Assembly: GCA_003644895.1 (NCBI GenBank)
Contig: QNDO01000090.1
Coordinates: 1-6,292 of the forward strand
DNA length: 6,292 bases
Direction of reading: 5' to 3'
Origin: Candidatus Hydrothermota bacterium
GTDB taxonomy: Bacteria > Hydrothermota > Hydrothermia > UBA1063
Numbering within the stretch: the first letter of the stretch is position 1; every line of letters starts with the position of its first letter. Position numbers and translations under genes: made by a program. Below, piece by piece: positions 6,048 to 6,292 of the stretch. The notes beneath the pieces were generated by a model. That model made no database searches and had not been told where the DNA came from. It was given only the letters and a program-made list of their open reading frames with translations.

Positions 6048-6066
6048 TTTAAAACCTCCTTTTTAC

Positions 6067-6126
6067 AATAAAAATACTGCAAATAAGCTGCCAATTTATA
6101 ACCCTCTGTTTTTCAGTATTTTTATT
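6067..6126 (-). promoter_or_regulatory. Perfect 13-bp inverted repeat upstream of the peptide gene
   Basis: On the + strand AATAAAAATACTG (6067-6079) is matched by its exact complement CAGTATTTTTATT (6114-6126), separated by 34 bases. The inner arm ends seven bases before the GGAGG of the peptide gene. In RNA it would form a long-looped stem just ahead of the ribosome binding site; in DNA it could be a two-half-site operator. A -10-like TATAAA lies between the arms (6100-6095, - strand), which would favour the operator reading, but no good -35 accompanies it. The rest of 6127-6292 shows no gene I can support. Confidence 0.5.
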
Positions 6127-6292
6127 CAAACAGTGTGAAGTCTCGTGAACATGCTTTCTGCCTCTTGTAAATCTTTGGATAAAGACAATGGCTACAGCGT
6201 GGGAATTATCATTCATATAAGGTCCATATTGTTCTCACTTTTGTCATTTCTTACTCATATGTGTAAATCTAAAATCTTGTGTACATAAATCC

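Noticed and set aside
6049..6216. 55-codon frame on the - strand ending at the peptide gene's ribosome site
   Set aside because: No Shine-Dalgarno, basic and mixed composition with no known domain, and it runs through the inverted repeat; probably chance.
6151..6288. 45-codon frame on the + strand at the right edge, with three Cys
   Set aside because: No ribosome site and opposite strand to the cassette; considered as a second peptide but it lacks the CxxC pattern.

Overview
The window looks like a bacterial chromosome segment of low to moderate GC. Strong AGGAGG-type Shine-Dalgarno sites precede several genes, two gene pairs overlap by ATGA, and one TATAAT-like box is visible, so a bacterium is much more likely than an archaeon. 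No gene identifies the lineage. An Hsp20, a DUF72/DUF2007 pair and a radical-SAM peptide cassette would fit a thermophilic or anaerobic bacterium, but that is an impression only.

Left block (1-1657, + strand): the 3' part of a GtrA-family membrane protein gene overlaps by ATGA a complete GT39/ArnT-like glycosyltransferase gene. Together they suggest lipid-linked sugar supply and sugar transfer at the cell envelope. A GC-rich hairpin at about 1659-1686 separates this block from the convergent genes to its right.

Middle block (1692-3126, - strand): a DUF72 (YecE-like) gene overlaps a small DUF2007 gene by ATGA, followed 80 bases later by an Hsp20 small heat-shock gene with an excellent ribosome binding site. 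The DUF72 gene has no Shine-Dalgarno, but a TATAAT sits six bases before its ATG, suggesting a leaderless message. The AT-rich gap 3127-3497 holds only a doubtful 92-codon hydrophobic ORF.

Right block (3498-6292, - strand): this is the most interesting part. In transcription order it holds a 13-bp perfect inverted repeat, a very short gene (5925-6047) for a 40-residue peptide with the motif CPGCLVCTGC, a strong 9-bp hairpin, a radical SAM/SPASM gene with an N-terminal PqqD-like recognition domain, and an overlapping gene for a probably exported repeat (beta-propeller-like) protein. The arrangement matches a RiPP (ribosomally made, post-translationally modified peptide) cassette: precursor, attenuating hairpin, maturase, then an unfamiliar partner. 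I do not recognise the peptide or the propeller-like protein as members of a named RiPP class. No peptidase or exporter is visible, although the cassette's upstream side leaves the window at 6292.
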